Of a stretch of DNA of 64,000 bases, positions 17,281 through 25,273 are shown piece by piece (within the stretch, counting starts at the first letter, position 1; every line of letters begins with the position of its first letter). The position numbers and the translations under genes are program-made. The DNA comes from an uncultured Christensenellaceae bacterium. GTDB lineage: Bacteria > Bacillota > Clostridia > Christensenellales > Pumilibacteraceae. The notes under the pieces are model-generated. The model saw only the letters and a program-made list of their open reading frames with translations, was not told the DNA's origin and ran no database searches. The stretch covers positions 1 to 64,000 of the forward strand of contig CAJULQ010000002.1 of the NCBI GenBank assembly GCA_910587595.1. The letters are read 5' to 3'.

Positions 17281-17829
17281 GTGGACTTTATCGACAAGAA
17301 AAAAATTCATAAGGGCATTATGATCGCGCTGTTGTTCCTTTCGTTCGGTTTTGCCGAATGGCAGTCGACGCGCGGCGTGTTGGCCTATATGTCTTACAGC
17401 TATCCGGAGTTGGCGCAAGCCACGTGGTTGTTCAACGACGCGGTGGCGTTTTTGATGGGCGGTGCGGTGCCCCTTGTTTTTTATGAGTTTATCACCGCGT
17501 TTGCCGCGCGTTTTGCGGCGCCCCGTACGGGCGGCGCGTCCGACGATCTCAAATACGCGTTGCGCTTTTTCTATATTGCCGCAAACATAGTGATCGGCGC
17601 GCTCAAATTTATTTACTACGCCCATCCCGTCGCGTCGGTGTTCGGCAATATTTGGATCGATTTTGTGGTGGCCACCGTTTTCTTTGCGTTGTATCTTTGG
17701 TATTGCGCCAAGCGGTATGTGGATAAAACGCATTGGGGGTCGCTCTTTCTCACGGTGGGCGGCACGTATTTGATCGTGCAAGCGCTCTTGACCGTGTTCG
17801 GACTGTTGACGGGGGTGTTGCTGGCATGA
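17281..17829 (+). CDS. Multi-pass membrane protein of unknown function
   Basis: A 182-residue hydrophobic protein with about five predicted membrane segments (near residues 14-30, 55-75, 98-115, 123-142, 155-178). It starts at GTG with GGAGTGTGAAAA before it. I do not recognise the family. Its last bases overlap the start of the M28-like lipoprotein (ATGA), so the two are translationally coupled and may act together in the membrane. Confidence 0.7.
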   Translation: MDFIDKKKIHKGIMIALLFLSFGFAEWQSTRGVLAYMSYSYPELAQATWLFNDAVAFLMGGAVPLVFYEFITAFAARFAAPRTGGASDDLKYALRFFYIAANIVIGALKFIYYAHPVASVFGNIWIDFVVATVFFALYLWYCAKRYVDKTHWGSLFLTVGGTYLIVQALLTVFGLLTGVLLA

Positions 17830-19175
17830 AAAAGATAGTTGCTTGTTTGGCGGCGCTGGCGCTCGCCGTTTGCGTGTTGTGCGGTTGCGGCGAAAAAGTG
17901 ACGGGCGGCGAACGACCCGACGGTCCCGCTTTTGTATCGGCGGCGCAAGTGGAAGAAAATTTGCGGTACTTTTTGGGGATAACGCAGCAAAACGTCGGCG
18001 GCGACATCGGCGACCGCACGCCCACGAGCGCGTCCGAAAAAGCGGCGGCCGAGCGGCTGTATGAAAAGTATGCCGACGAAAAGATATATCCCGCCTTGCG
18101 CGTTACCATGCTCGAGGACACCGCGTTCGAAGTAAAGGTGGGGGAGCAAACGCGCACGTCGCAAAACGTGGAAATACGCTTTAATGAAACGCAAAACGCC
18201 ACCCAAAAGCGCGTGATTGTTTCGGCGGGATACGACAACGCCTACGGCGACTATGCGGCCGAATACACGGGGCAGTCGGCCACGGGCGCGTTTGCCAACG
18301 GCACGGGCGTGGCCACGGTCATGAGCATGATAGACTATTGCAACGCGCATGCCGACGAGTTGCGCGAAAAAATCGACTTCGAGATCGTGTTTGTGTTTTT
18401 CGGTTGCAGTGCGTATAATTCCAAAGGCGCCGAGCATTATTTGGCCGATACCATGACGGCCACGCAAAAGCAAAACACCCTTCTCATGATCAACGTGGAT
18501 AAGATGGGCGGCGATAAAATGTATCTTTACGCCAACGAAGTATCCACCGCGCACGAAAAATTCATGCGCGACACGGCGAGCGCGCAAGGGTTGCGTATTC
18601 GCACGTTGCCCGCCAATATGCCGCTTATCGAAGGCACCTATCTCAACGACGTATACTACACGCATTTTGCCATGATAGGCAATCACGCGCCCTTTATGGA
18701 ACGCGATATTCCCACGGCCTATTTGTTCAGCGGGGCATACGGCGGTTTCAATTTGTCCGATCTCGAAAGCAAAGGGTCGGCTAACTTGGGCGGCACCGCG
18801 CACGACACGTTCGGCAACTTGCAACAAAAACGCGCCGACTATGCCGCACAAGGCAGCGACGCGGCCGCGCTGGTGCTTGCCACGGTGTGCGCGCCCGACT
18901 TTGCGCAAACGGCGGCGGCCTCGCGTAACACGGTATACGACTACGCGTTTTGGGTCAGCCCGCTGTGGGCGTATCTTATCGTGATCTTTGCGGTGATCGC
19001 TTTGGCAATCGTATTGTTGATTTTGGTAAAATATTTCGAAAAGAAATATCCGTATGTGCCCGTTGTGCGCAAAATGAAAATACCCGTGTTCGGCATGGAA
19101 TACGAAACGCCCGAAGAAACGGATATATTCGTAGACATCAAAAAAAGAGGGGACAATCCGTTCGACGGATACTAA
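17826..19175 (+). CDS. M28-like lipoprotein with degenerate active site
   Basis: A 449-residue membrane-anchored protein with an M28 (aminopeptidase-fold) domain. A lipoprotein signal ends in LCGC (cysteine near residue 18). The fold is recognised from VSAGYDNAYGD, GAFANGTGVATVMSMIDY, EIVFVFFGCSAYNSKGAEHYL, MINVDKMGGDK and GGTAHDTFGNL. Active M28 enzymes carry HxD, a bridging Asp (DDNASG) and Glu-Glu at these places. Here the first His is Gly, the bridging Asp is missing and the Glu pair reads CS, while the later Asp and His remain. A C-terminal transmembrane helix (about 377-402) precedes a cytosolic tail. Probably a non-catalytic binding or assembly protein. Confidence 0.8.
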   Translation: MKKIVACLAALALAVCVLCGCGEKVTGGERPDGPAFVSAAQVEENLRYFLGITQQNVGGDIGDRTPTSASEKAAAERLYEKYADEKIYPALRVTMLEDTAFEVKVGEQTRTSQNVEIRFNETQNATQKRVIVSAGYDNAYGDYAAEYTGQSATGAFANGTGVATVMSMIDYCNAHADELREKIDFEIVFVFFGCSAYNSKGAEHYLADTMTATQKQNTLLMINVDKMGGDKMYLYANEVSTAHEKFMRDTASAQGLRIRTLPANMPLIEGTYLNDVYYTHFAMIGNHAPFMERDIPTAYLFSGAYGGFNLSDLESKGSANLGGTAHDTFGNLQQKRADYAAQGSDAAALVLATVCAPDFAQTAAASRNTVYDYAFWVSPLWAYLIVIFAVIALAIVLLILVKYFEKKYPYVPVVRKMKIPVFGMEYETPEETDIFVDIKKRGDNPFDGY

Positions 19176-19184
19176 AGAATACAA

Positions 19185-19217
19185 AAAAGCGTTGCCTTGT
19201 AAGCAACGCTTTTTTTT
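19185..19217. terminator. Bidirectional terminator
   Basis: GCGTTGC and GCAACGC form the stem, with A6 before and T8 after. It serves the M28-like gene on the plus strand and the small membrane protein on the minus strand. Confidence 0.85.
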
Positions 19218-19218
19218 G

Positions 19219-19677
19219 TCAACTGAATATGCCTTTTATCTTACTGCCGATGGTTTTGAAGAACCAAAGAACGGAATGCTTTTCGGTGGGTACTTTGCCG
19301 AGCATGTCTTTGATCACCACCCAAAGGTTAAACGTTTCTTTGTCGAGCATAAAATAGCAACACAGCAAAACAATGCCCACGGTGAGCACTACCAATATCA
19401 AAAGGTTAAGCAGACAACTGCGCACCGAAAAGGGACTGCGCAGTTTTTTAAGACGCGACGAAGGGTCTTGGCTCTCTTTGATCGCTTCTTCGATTTGGGC
19501 TTGCGTCATTTGGTCGGCCGTCATTTGGCTGCGGTCGAGCGTCATGTTGTTGACGTTTGCGCCCGCGGCGGCGTCGTTTGCGCCCGGTGCGGACGACTGA
19601 GGCTTACCGCTCGCGGCGTTGGCGCCCGCTTTCCCTTTCATCTTTTTTTGTTTTTTCTTTGTTTCCTTCTTCGCCAT
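19219..19677 (-). CDS. Small Lys-rich single-pass membrane protein
   Basis: A 152-residue protein I cannot assign. Residues 1-16 are almost all Lys/Glu/Gln (KKETKKKQKKMKGK). An Ala/Gly/Asn-rich linker and a QMTxDQMTQAQIEEAIKE helix follow, then one transmembrane segment near residues 88-108, then about 40 outside residues. TGAGGAAGT precedes the ATG and a strong promoter lies upstream (19710-19738). It has its own terminator, so it is a monocistronic gene. Confidence 0.65.
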   Translation of the reverse strand: MAKKETKKKQKKMKGKAGANAASGKPQSSAPGANDAAAGANVNNMTLDRSQMTADQMTQAQIEEAIKESQDPSSRLKKLRSPFSVRSCLLNLLILVVLTVGIVLLCCYFMLDKETFNLWVVIKDMLGKVPTEKHSVLWFFKTIGSKIKGIFS

Positions 19678-19709
19678 ACTTCCTCACAAGTATACACTCT
19701 GTCTTTTAT

Positions 19710-19738
19710 ATTATATCTCAGTTTACGTATTAAATCAA
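19710..19738 (-). promoter_or_regulatory. Sigma-A promoter of the small membrane protein
   Basis: TTGATT, 17 nt and TATAAT on the minus strand, 33 bp before the ATG at 19677. Confidence 0.75.
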
Positions 19739-19798
19739 GCACTTTGCCGAAAAAAAATGCAAAACGTGGAAGAATTGAAAAAAATCTTGCTTAAATGT

Positions 19799-19827
19799 TT
19801 GATAAATTCTTAAAATAAGTGTATAAT
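19799..19827 (+). promoter_or_regulatory. Sigma-A promoter of cdaA
   Basis: TTGATA, 17 nt and TATAAT. It overlaps an upstream in-frame ATG-like start at 19819, which sets the cdaA start at the downstream GTG. Confidence 0.75.
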
Positions 19828-19857
19828 GAAAAAAAATCATCGGCAGAGGCGGTAGCG

Positions 19858-20715
19858 GTGAAGCAATTTTTGGAAAACATCAAAAACGAAATTTTGAACC
19901 GTCCGGTGTATGCGGCGATAGACGTGGTTTTGTTCGCGTTTTTGCTGTATGCTTTGTTTGTCTTTTTGAAAAAGAACGACGCGGTGCGGCTGTTCAAATA
20001 TCTTGTGTTGTTTTTGGCGGTGAGCGTGGTGGTAACAAGCCGAACGGTGGCGTTGCCGCTGTTGTCGCGCACGTTTAGCTATGCGTTTTTGATCGTGGTG
20101 ATAGGGATCGCCGCGCTGTTTCCGCAAGAGACGCGCCGCGGTTTATGGAAGATCTCCTCGCCGCGCGATATGCAACAAGCGTTTACCACGCAGTACGATT
20201 GCAGCGACGAAGAACTCGAAGCGGCTATATCGGATATTGTGCGCGCGTCGTTGAACATGGCCAAAAAGGACGTGGGCGCGCTTATCGTGATTACGCCGGA
20301 ACACATTCCCATGCATATCAAAGAGAGCGGCACCAAGTTAGACGCCGTGATCTCGTGCGGGTTGCTCGAATCCATCTTTAACACCAAAGCGCCGTTGCAC
20401 GACGGTGCGGTGTTGGTGCGGGGCAACCGTATCATGGCGGCGGGTTGCTTTTTGCCGCTCACGCAAAGTTTGGAAGTGGACAAAGAGTTGGGCACGCGGC
20501 ACCGCGCCGCCATCGGCGTGACCGAAACCAATAACGTGCTCACCATTATCGTGTCCGAAGAAACGGGCGTTATCTCCGTGGCGCACCGCGGCGAGTTAAA
20601 GCGATATTACGACGCCGAAATGTTGGGCGACGTGTTGCGCGAGTTTTACGGTATGAAAGCAATAGCCGAGGCGCCTGCCAAACGGGGCAAACGCGCGCGT
20701 CGGGCGGATAGATAA
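19858..20715 (+). CDS. cdaA: Diadenylate cyclase
   Basis: Makes cyclic di-AMP from two ATP at the inner membrane. Three N-terminal transmembrane segments (about residues 15-33, 41-59, 66-85) precede the DAC domain, which carries the DGA motif in LHDGAVLV and the RHR motif in GTRHRAAIG. The length of 285 residues fits CdaA (YbbP) rather than DisA. I start at GTG with AGAGG 8 nt before it. In Firmicutes cdaA is followed by cdaR and glmM; here the next gene is a tiny CdaR-like protein and glmM is not nearby. Confidence 0.93.
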   Translation: MKQFLENIKNEILNRPVYAAIDVVLFAFLLYALFVFLKKNDAVRLFKYLVLFLAVSVVVTSRTVALPLLSRTFSYAFLIVVIGIAALFPQETRRGLWKISSPRDMQQAFTTQYDCSDEELEAAISDIVRASLNMAKKDVGALIVITPEHIPMHIKESGTKLDAVISCGLLESIFNTKAPLHDGAVLVRGNRIMAAGCFLPLTQSLEVDKELGTRHRAAIGVTETNNVLTIIVSEETGVISVAHRGELKRYYDAEMLGDVLREFYGMKAIAEAPAKRGKRARRADR

Positions 20716-20736
20716 AGAGAGCGAGGTGGATTGCGT

Positions 20737-20877
20737 ATGAACGAGGAACAGCAAGAAAAGAAAGAAAACCCCGTAAAACGCTTTTTCAAAGCGGTGTTCG
20801 TGCATAACTTTTGGGGCAAATTGGCATCGGTGGTGATTGCCGCCGCGTTATGGGCGTTGGCGGTGGGGTTGCAATGA
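20737..20877 (+). CDS. 46-residue CdaR-like membrane microprotein
   Basis: An open frame of 46 codons between cdaA and the DUF1015 gene, with GAGCGAGGTGGATTGCGT before the ATG. Residues 1-18 are charged (Glu, Lys). Residues 23-46 read like the first transmembrane helix of CdaR/YbbR (HNFWGKLASVV, then AALWALAV). Normal CdaR continues with several extracellular YbbR domains; this one stops right after the helix. The stop shares ATGA with the next gene. A stripped-down CdaA partner is the natural inference, supported only by position and by the helix pattern. Confidence 0.65.
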   Translation: MNEEQQEKKENPVKRFFKAVFVHNFWGKLASVVIAAALWALAVGLQ

Positions 20878-22091
20878 GCGTTGCCGACTCTACGCAAACG
20901 GTTTGCGTGCCCGACATTTTATTGCCGCAACACTGCGATATGCATAAATGGGCGGTCGTGGCGTGCGATCAGTTCACGTCCGACAGAGCGTATTGGCAAA
21001 AACTCGACGCGTTGGTAGGCGATGCCCCCGGCGCGTTGCGTCTTATTTTGCCCGAATGTTATTTGGCCGACGCCGATGTTTCGATGCGCGTGCAAAGCAT
21101 CCAAAGCGCCATGCGCGCCTATGTTAACGGCGGGTTATTTGCCTCCGTTCGTTCGTATATTTTGGTGAAGCGCACGTTTGCGAGCGGCAAGGCGCGCACG
21201 GGCATCGTGGCCGCCGTCGATCTGGAGGCCTATGATTTTCGCCCCGAAAAGAAAGCGCGCATACGCGCCACGGAAGGTACGGTGGAAAGCCGATTGCCGC
21301 CGCGCGTAAGTATTCGCGCGCACAGTTTGTTGGAGTTGCCGCATATCCTTTTATTGGCGGACGATCCGCAAAATACCGTGTTTGCGGCGGCCGAGCGGGC
21401 AGCGGGCGATACGCTGTATGATTTTGCCTTAAACGGCGGCGGCGGGCATATTTGCGGCCGTGCGGTGACCGACGCGGCGGCGGTAGACCGTGCGTTTGCG
21501 GCGCTCGGCGAAGATATGCGCGCCCGCTACGGACAAGATATACTTTTGTTGGCGGGCGACGGCAACCACTCGTTGGCGGCGGCCAAGCTGTGCTACGAGC
21601 AAGCCAAGCAAGCGGGCGATCCCACGGCGTCGTTAAAGCGCTACGCCTTGTGCGAGATCGTCAATCTGTACGATAGCGGCATCGATTTTCAACCCATACA
21701 TCGCGCGGTGTTCGGCGTGGATCCCCAAATATCGGCGGCGGCGTTGGCGGCGGCCTCGCAAGGCTACGCGCGCAAAACAACGGTGCGGGGCGGCGGACAA
21801 ACGTATACCGTAGGTCTGCCGGACGATCCCATTGCGGCGGTGGCGTTCGTGCAAGACTTTTTAGACACGCACCCGTCGGCCAAAGGCGGCACGGTCGACT
21901 ACATACACGGCGACGACGTTTTGCGCCGTTTGGGCGATCGGGCCGATTGTTTGACGATCGCGTTGCCGCCCATGCAAAAAGAGGGATTTACCGACTATAT
22001 CGTGCGCAACGGTATTTTGCCGCGCAAAACCTTTTCCATGGGGAGCGCGCAAGAAAAACGATACTATTTGGAGGCGCGGCGTATCGGCTGA
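20874..22091 (+). CDS. DUF1015 family protein
   Basis: A 405-residue cytosolic protein of the DUF1015 family, many members of which sit near serine-synthesis genes. Characteristic segments are the N-terminal VPDILLPQHCDMHKWAVVACDQFTSD, ILLLAGDGNHSLAAAK (DGNHR-like motif) near residue 225, and the C-terminal DCLTIALPPM. The start overlaps the microprotein stop (ATGA), so cdaA, the microprotein and this gene form one unit. The catalysed reaction is not known to me. An aspartate kinase gene follows after 41 bp. Confidence 0.8.
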   Translation: MSVADSTQTVCVPDILLPQHCDMHKWAVVACDQFTSDRAYWQKLDALVGDAPGALRLILPECYLADADVSMRVQSIQSAMRAYVNGGLFASVRSYILVKRTFASGKARTGIVAAVDLEAYDFRPEKKARIRATEGTVESRLPPRVSIRAHSLLELPHILLLADDPQNTVFAAAERAAGDTLYDFALNGGGGHICGRAVTDAAAVDRAFAALGEDMRARYGQDILLLAGDGNHSLAAAKLCYEQAKQAGDPTASLKRYALCEIVNLYDSGIDFQPIHRAVFGVDPQISAAALAAASQGYARKTTVRGGGQTYTVGLPDDPIAAVAFVQDFLDTHPSAKGGTVDYIHGDDVLRRLGDRADCLTIALPPMQKEGFTDYIVRNGILPRKTFSMGSAQEKRYYLEARRIG

Positions 22092-22132
22092 AAAACGTTC
22101 GTACGAGGGCGCAAGCACGAAAAGGAGAAAAT

Positions 22133-23461
22133 ATGAAAGTTTTGAAATTCGGCGGCACCAGCATGGCCAATGCCGCGTCTATACGCAAAGTGGCGGAGAT
22201 CGTGGAAAAGGACGCGCGCGCCAAATACGTGGTGGTTTCGGCCCCCGGCAAACGCGAAAGCGCCGATATAAAAGTGACCGATCTATTGTATGAATGCATC
22301 GAAACGCGCGACCGCGACGGCTTGTGCGACGCGGCGCTCGAAAAGGTGGTGCGGCGATTCGACGAGATCATTCGCGGGCTGTCGCTCGATCTCGATTTAA
22401 CGCCGGAATTTCATGTGATCCGCGATAAGATAAACGGCGGCGCGGGGCGGGATTATGCATCCAGCCGCGGCGAGTTTTTGTCGGCCATCGTTATGGCAAA
22501 GTATCTCGGCGCCCGATTTGTGGATGCGGGCGACGTCATTCGGTTTGATATGGACGGTAACTTCGACAGCGAAACCACCAACCGTTTGGTGGCCAAGCGC
22601 TTAGAGGGCGGCGGGCGCGTGGTGGTGCCCGGTTTTTACGGCAAAATGCCCAACGGCAAAGTGAAAACGTTTTCGCGCGGCGGCTCGGATATAACGGGTG
22701 CTATCGTTGCGCGCGGCGTAAACGCCGAGATCTACGAAAATTGGACGGATGTGGACGGCTTTTTGATGGTGGATCCTCGCATTCAATCGTCGCCGCAGAT
22801 CATAGAAATGCTTACCTATAAAGAGTTGCGCGAGCTGAGCTACATGGGCGCCAACGTGTTGCACCCCGACAGCATTTTCCCCGTGCGCAAGGCGGACATT
22901 CCCATCAATATCCGCAACACCTTTAACCCGACGGCCCCCGGCACTATGATCGTGCCCACCAAAAAGTATATGAGCGGCGCGTATACGCGCACCGACCGCA
23001 CCATAACAGGCATAGCGGGCAAAACCGATTTTGCCGCCATCTATGTGGAAAAGAGCATGATGAACTCCGAACTGGGCTTTGCGCGTCGACTGCTCAAAAT
23101 TTTGGAACGTCATAATATTTTGCTCGAACATTTGCCCAGCGGTATCGACACCATGACGGTGGTCATCGATCCGTCGGGACTTTGCCCCGAAGAACTGAAC
23201 GCCGTATTGCGAGAGATCAAAGAAGAACTTTCGCCCAACAATGTGGAATATGTAGACGGAATTGCGTTGATCGCCGTGGTGGGGCACGGCATGAATCGCA
23301 AAAAAGGCACCGCCTCGCGCGTGTTTGCCGCGTTAGGCGATGCCGATGTGAATATTCGCATGATCGATCAAGGATCGAGCGAAATGAACATAATAGTGGG
23401 CGTGGAAAACGGCGACTATCAAAAGGCCATTCGCGCCATTTACGCGCAGTTCAACGTATAG
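22133..23461 (+). CDS. lysC: Aspartate kinase
   Basis: Phosphorylates aspartate at the head of the Lys/Thr/Met pathway. The N-terminal kinase motif KFGGTSM is at residues 4-10, and FSRGGSDITGA, YENWTDVDG and ELSYMGANVLHP follow in family order. Two ACT-type regulatory segments end the protein (IYVEKSMMNSELGFARRLL and IALIAVVGHGM), so feedback control by lysine or threonine is likely. A strong AAAAGGAGAAAAT precedes the ATG; an open frame further upstream is antisense-like noise. 442 residues is normal for the monofunctional enzyme. The 3' end overlaps a convergent gene by 11 bp. Confidence 0.94.
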   Translation: MKVLKFGGTSMANAASIRKVAEIVEKDARAKYVVVSAPGKRESADIKVTDLLYECIETRDRDGLCDAALEKVVRRFDEIIRGLSLDLDLTPEFHVIRDKINGGAGRDYASSRGEFLSAIVMAKYLGARFVDAGDVIRFDMDGNFDSETTNRLVAKRLEGGGRVVVPGFYGKMPNGKVKTFSRGGSDITGAIVARGVNAEIYENWTDVDGFLMVDPRIQSSPQIIEMLTYKELRELSYMGANVLHPDSIFPVRKADIPINIRNTFNPTAPGTMIVPTKKYMSGAYTRTDRTITGIAGKTDFAAIYVEKSMMNSELGFARRLLKILERHNILLEHLPSGIDTMTVVIDPSGLCPEELNAVLREIKEELSPNNVEYVDGIALIAVVGHGMNRKKGTASRVFAALGDADVNIRMIDQGSSEMNIIVGVENGDYQKAIRAIYAQFNV

Positions 23462-23777
23462 CGAACAGTACTGCTACCGTAACATACATGGCCGCGGTAA
23501 GCACGGAAAGAAACAGAAACCATACCGCCGAATAATACCGGTTGCGTATGGTTTCTTTGCTTAATAAAAGCAACGAAACAAGTTGCAAGGGAGCGCCGAC
23601 GATCAAAAACGCAACGCATGTCGTGGTTGCTTTGCCGAGCAATAACAATAGCAATACCGCGCCGCTCGCTATGGCAACGAGCAGTGCCGTGATGCCGCCC
23701 GCCGCGATACGCGTGCGGTCGCCGCGCGGCGCGATCCTATCCAATCGTTTAGCCAAGAATATCGCTTTTCTGTTCAT
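23451..23777 (-). CDS. Small membrane protein with apparently leaderless mRNA
   Basis: A 108-residue protein with about three hydrophobic helices (near residues 27-47, 52-70, 84-105) and a basic N-terminus. I do not know the family. A consensus-like promoter (23784-23812) places the -10 TATACT only 6 nt before the ATG, so transcription would begin at or next to the start codon; no ribosome site exists. An in-frame codon further upstream lies before the promoter. Its 3' end overlaps the lysC 3' end. Confidence 0.65.
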   Translation of the reverse strand: MNRKAIFLAKRLDRIAPRGDRTRIAAGGITALLVAIASGAVLLLLLLGKATTTCVAFLIVGAPLQLVSLLLLSKETIRNRYYSAVWFLFLSVLTAAMYVTVAVLFAIR

Positions 23778-23783
23778 GGCTAC

Positions 23784-23812
23784 AGTATACACTTTTTGGC
23801 GACGGCCGTCAA
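23784..23812 (-). promoter_or_regulatory. Promoter giving a leaderless transcript
   Basis: TTGACG, 17 nt and TATACT on the minus strand, then GTAGCC and the ATG. The same TATACT-6 nt-ATG layout occurs at 27649-27661. Confidence 0.7.
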
Positions 23813-23845
23813 CTTCATTCGGGGCCGAACGCAAAAGTGTGGTTG

Positions 23846-25177
23846 TTACAAATACTTATATCGCTTGCGAAAGCAAGCAAAGAAGATCGCGGCGAGCAAC
23901 AGCGCCGCGCATTCGGTGGCGAACATGGCCCACCAAATGCCTTCCACGCCGAAGATGAGGGGCAAAAGGAACACAAAACCCACTTGAAACACGAGTGAGC
24001 GCAAAAAGGATAACAGCGCCGAAACCAATCCGTTGTTGAGCGCGGTAAAAAATCCGGAAGAATACAGCGTGATGCCCGAAAAAACGAATGCGAAAGAAAA
24101 CCGCCGAAAAGCATGCACCGTAAGGTCGTACAGCTCTGCGTCGTACCCCACAAACAGTTTGGCCAGCGGCACGGCCAACGCTTGCGCCGCCGCGGCCAGC
24201 GCCACGCCCGAAAAGCTCATAAGCAATAAACTTTTTTTGAACACGTTTTGCAGTTCGGTGTGGTTGGCGGCGCCGTAGTTGTAGCCTACAATGGGCGCGC
24301 TGCCCACCGTGAAACCTATTTCGATGGCAATGAAAATAAATTGCACGTACATCAACACGCCGTAAGCGGATACGCCGTCTTTGCCCAAGTATTTCATCAA
24401 TTGGAAGTTGTATAGTATGCTCACGAGCGAGGCTGCCACGTTGGTGAGCAGTTCGGAAGATCCGTTGCCGCACGCTTTTAACAGCGGTTTTATTTGCAGT
24501 TTGGTTTTGGTAAAACGCAACAAACTGCTGTTTTTCTTGGCAAAGTAAATAAGCGGAATGCCGCCGCCGATCACTTGGCCGATGCCCGTGGCCACGGCGG
24601 CGCCCACGATGCCCCAGTCTAAGACGGCCACGAACAGCGCGTCCAGCGCGGCGTTGGTTGCGCCCGCCGCCACGGTCACGATCAAGCCGAGTTTGGGTTT
24701 TTCGGCCGCCGCCAAAAAGCTTTGGAATATGTTTTGCATCATGAAAAACACGGTAAAGCCGATAATGATGCGACCGTATAAAACGCAGTCGTCTATCATG
24801 TCGTCTGCGGCGCCGAACAGATAGGCAATGGGGCGCACGGCACACATGCCCGCGGCAGTGAGCACAAGTCCTATCAGCACGGCAAACACCACCACCATGG
24901 TAAAGTAGCGATTGGCCGTTTGCTCGTCTTTGCGGCCGAGTACGGCCGAAACGAGCGCCGTGCCGCCCGTGCCGAACATAAACCCCGTGCCGCCCAAGAT
25001 CATGATAAACGGCATGATGAGATTAACGGAGGCAAACGCCGTTTTGCCTACAAAATTGGATACGAAAAGACCGTCGATAACGCCGTACACCGAAGTAAGT
25101 ATCATCATCAACACGGTGGGTAAAACAAACCGCAACAGTTTTTTATAGGTGAAATGTTCGGATATCCGTATCTGCAT
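23846..25177 (-). CDS. MATE-family efflux transporter
   Basis: A 443-residue inner-membrane cation/drug antiporter with twelve hydrophobic segments in two related halves. Family hallmarks are the N-terminal RFVLPTVLMMILTSVYGVIDGLFVSNFVG, the PFIMILGGTGFMFGTGGTALVSA stretch, and GSAPIVGYNYGAAN at the start of the second half. I start at the ATG after AACGGAGCACCCTTTT; the longer frame runs into the rpsT terminator. It follows bS20 on the same strand but behind that terminator. The substrate cannot be predicted. Confidence 0.9.
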   Translation of the reverse strand: MQIRISEHFTYKKLLRFVLPTVLMMILTSVYGVIDGLFVSNFVGKTAFASVNLIMPFIMILGGTGFMFGTGGTALVSAVLGRKDEQTANRYFTMVVVFAVLIGLVLTAAGMCAVRPIAYLFGAADDMIDDCVLYGRIIIGFTVFFMMQNIFQSFLAAAEKPKLGLIVTVAAGATNAALDALFVAVLDWGIVGAAVATGIGQVIGGGIPLIYFAKKNSSLLRFTKTKLQIKPLLKACGNGSSELLTNVAASLVSILYNFQLMKYLGKDGVSAYGVLMYVQFIFIAIEIGFTVGSAPIVGYNYGAANHTELQNVFKKSLLLMSFSGVALAAAAQALAVPLAKLFVGYDAELYDLTVHAFRRFSFAFVFSGITLYSSGFFTALNNGLVSALLSFLRSLVFQVGFVFLLPLIFGVEGIWWAMFATECAALLLAAIFFACFRKRYKYL

Positions 25178-25193
25178 AAAAGGGTGCTCCGTT

Positions 25194-25226
25194 AAAAAAA
25201 GCAACTTCTTGTAGGAAGCTGCTTTA
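25194..25226 (-). terminator. Terminator of rpsT
   Basis: On the minus strand AAGCAGCTTC pairs with GAAGTTGCTT (one G-T pair) around a 6-nt loop and runs into T7. It separates bS20 from the MATE gene. Confidence 0.8.
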
Positions 25227-25273
25227 TGTGGTGGCAAGTTTGGTTTGCGCCGATAGGGGAGAAAGGCAAAAGG

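Noticed and set aside
17826..19175. Active M28 aminopeptidase
   Set aside because: Three of the five expected metal or catalytic residues are missing, so activity should not be assumed.
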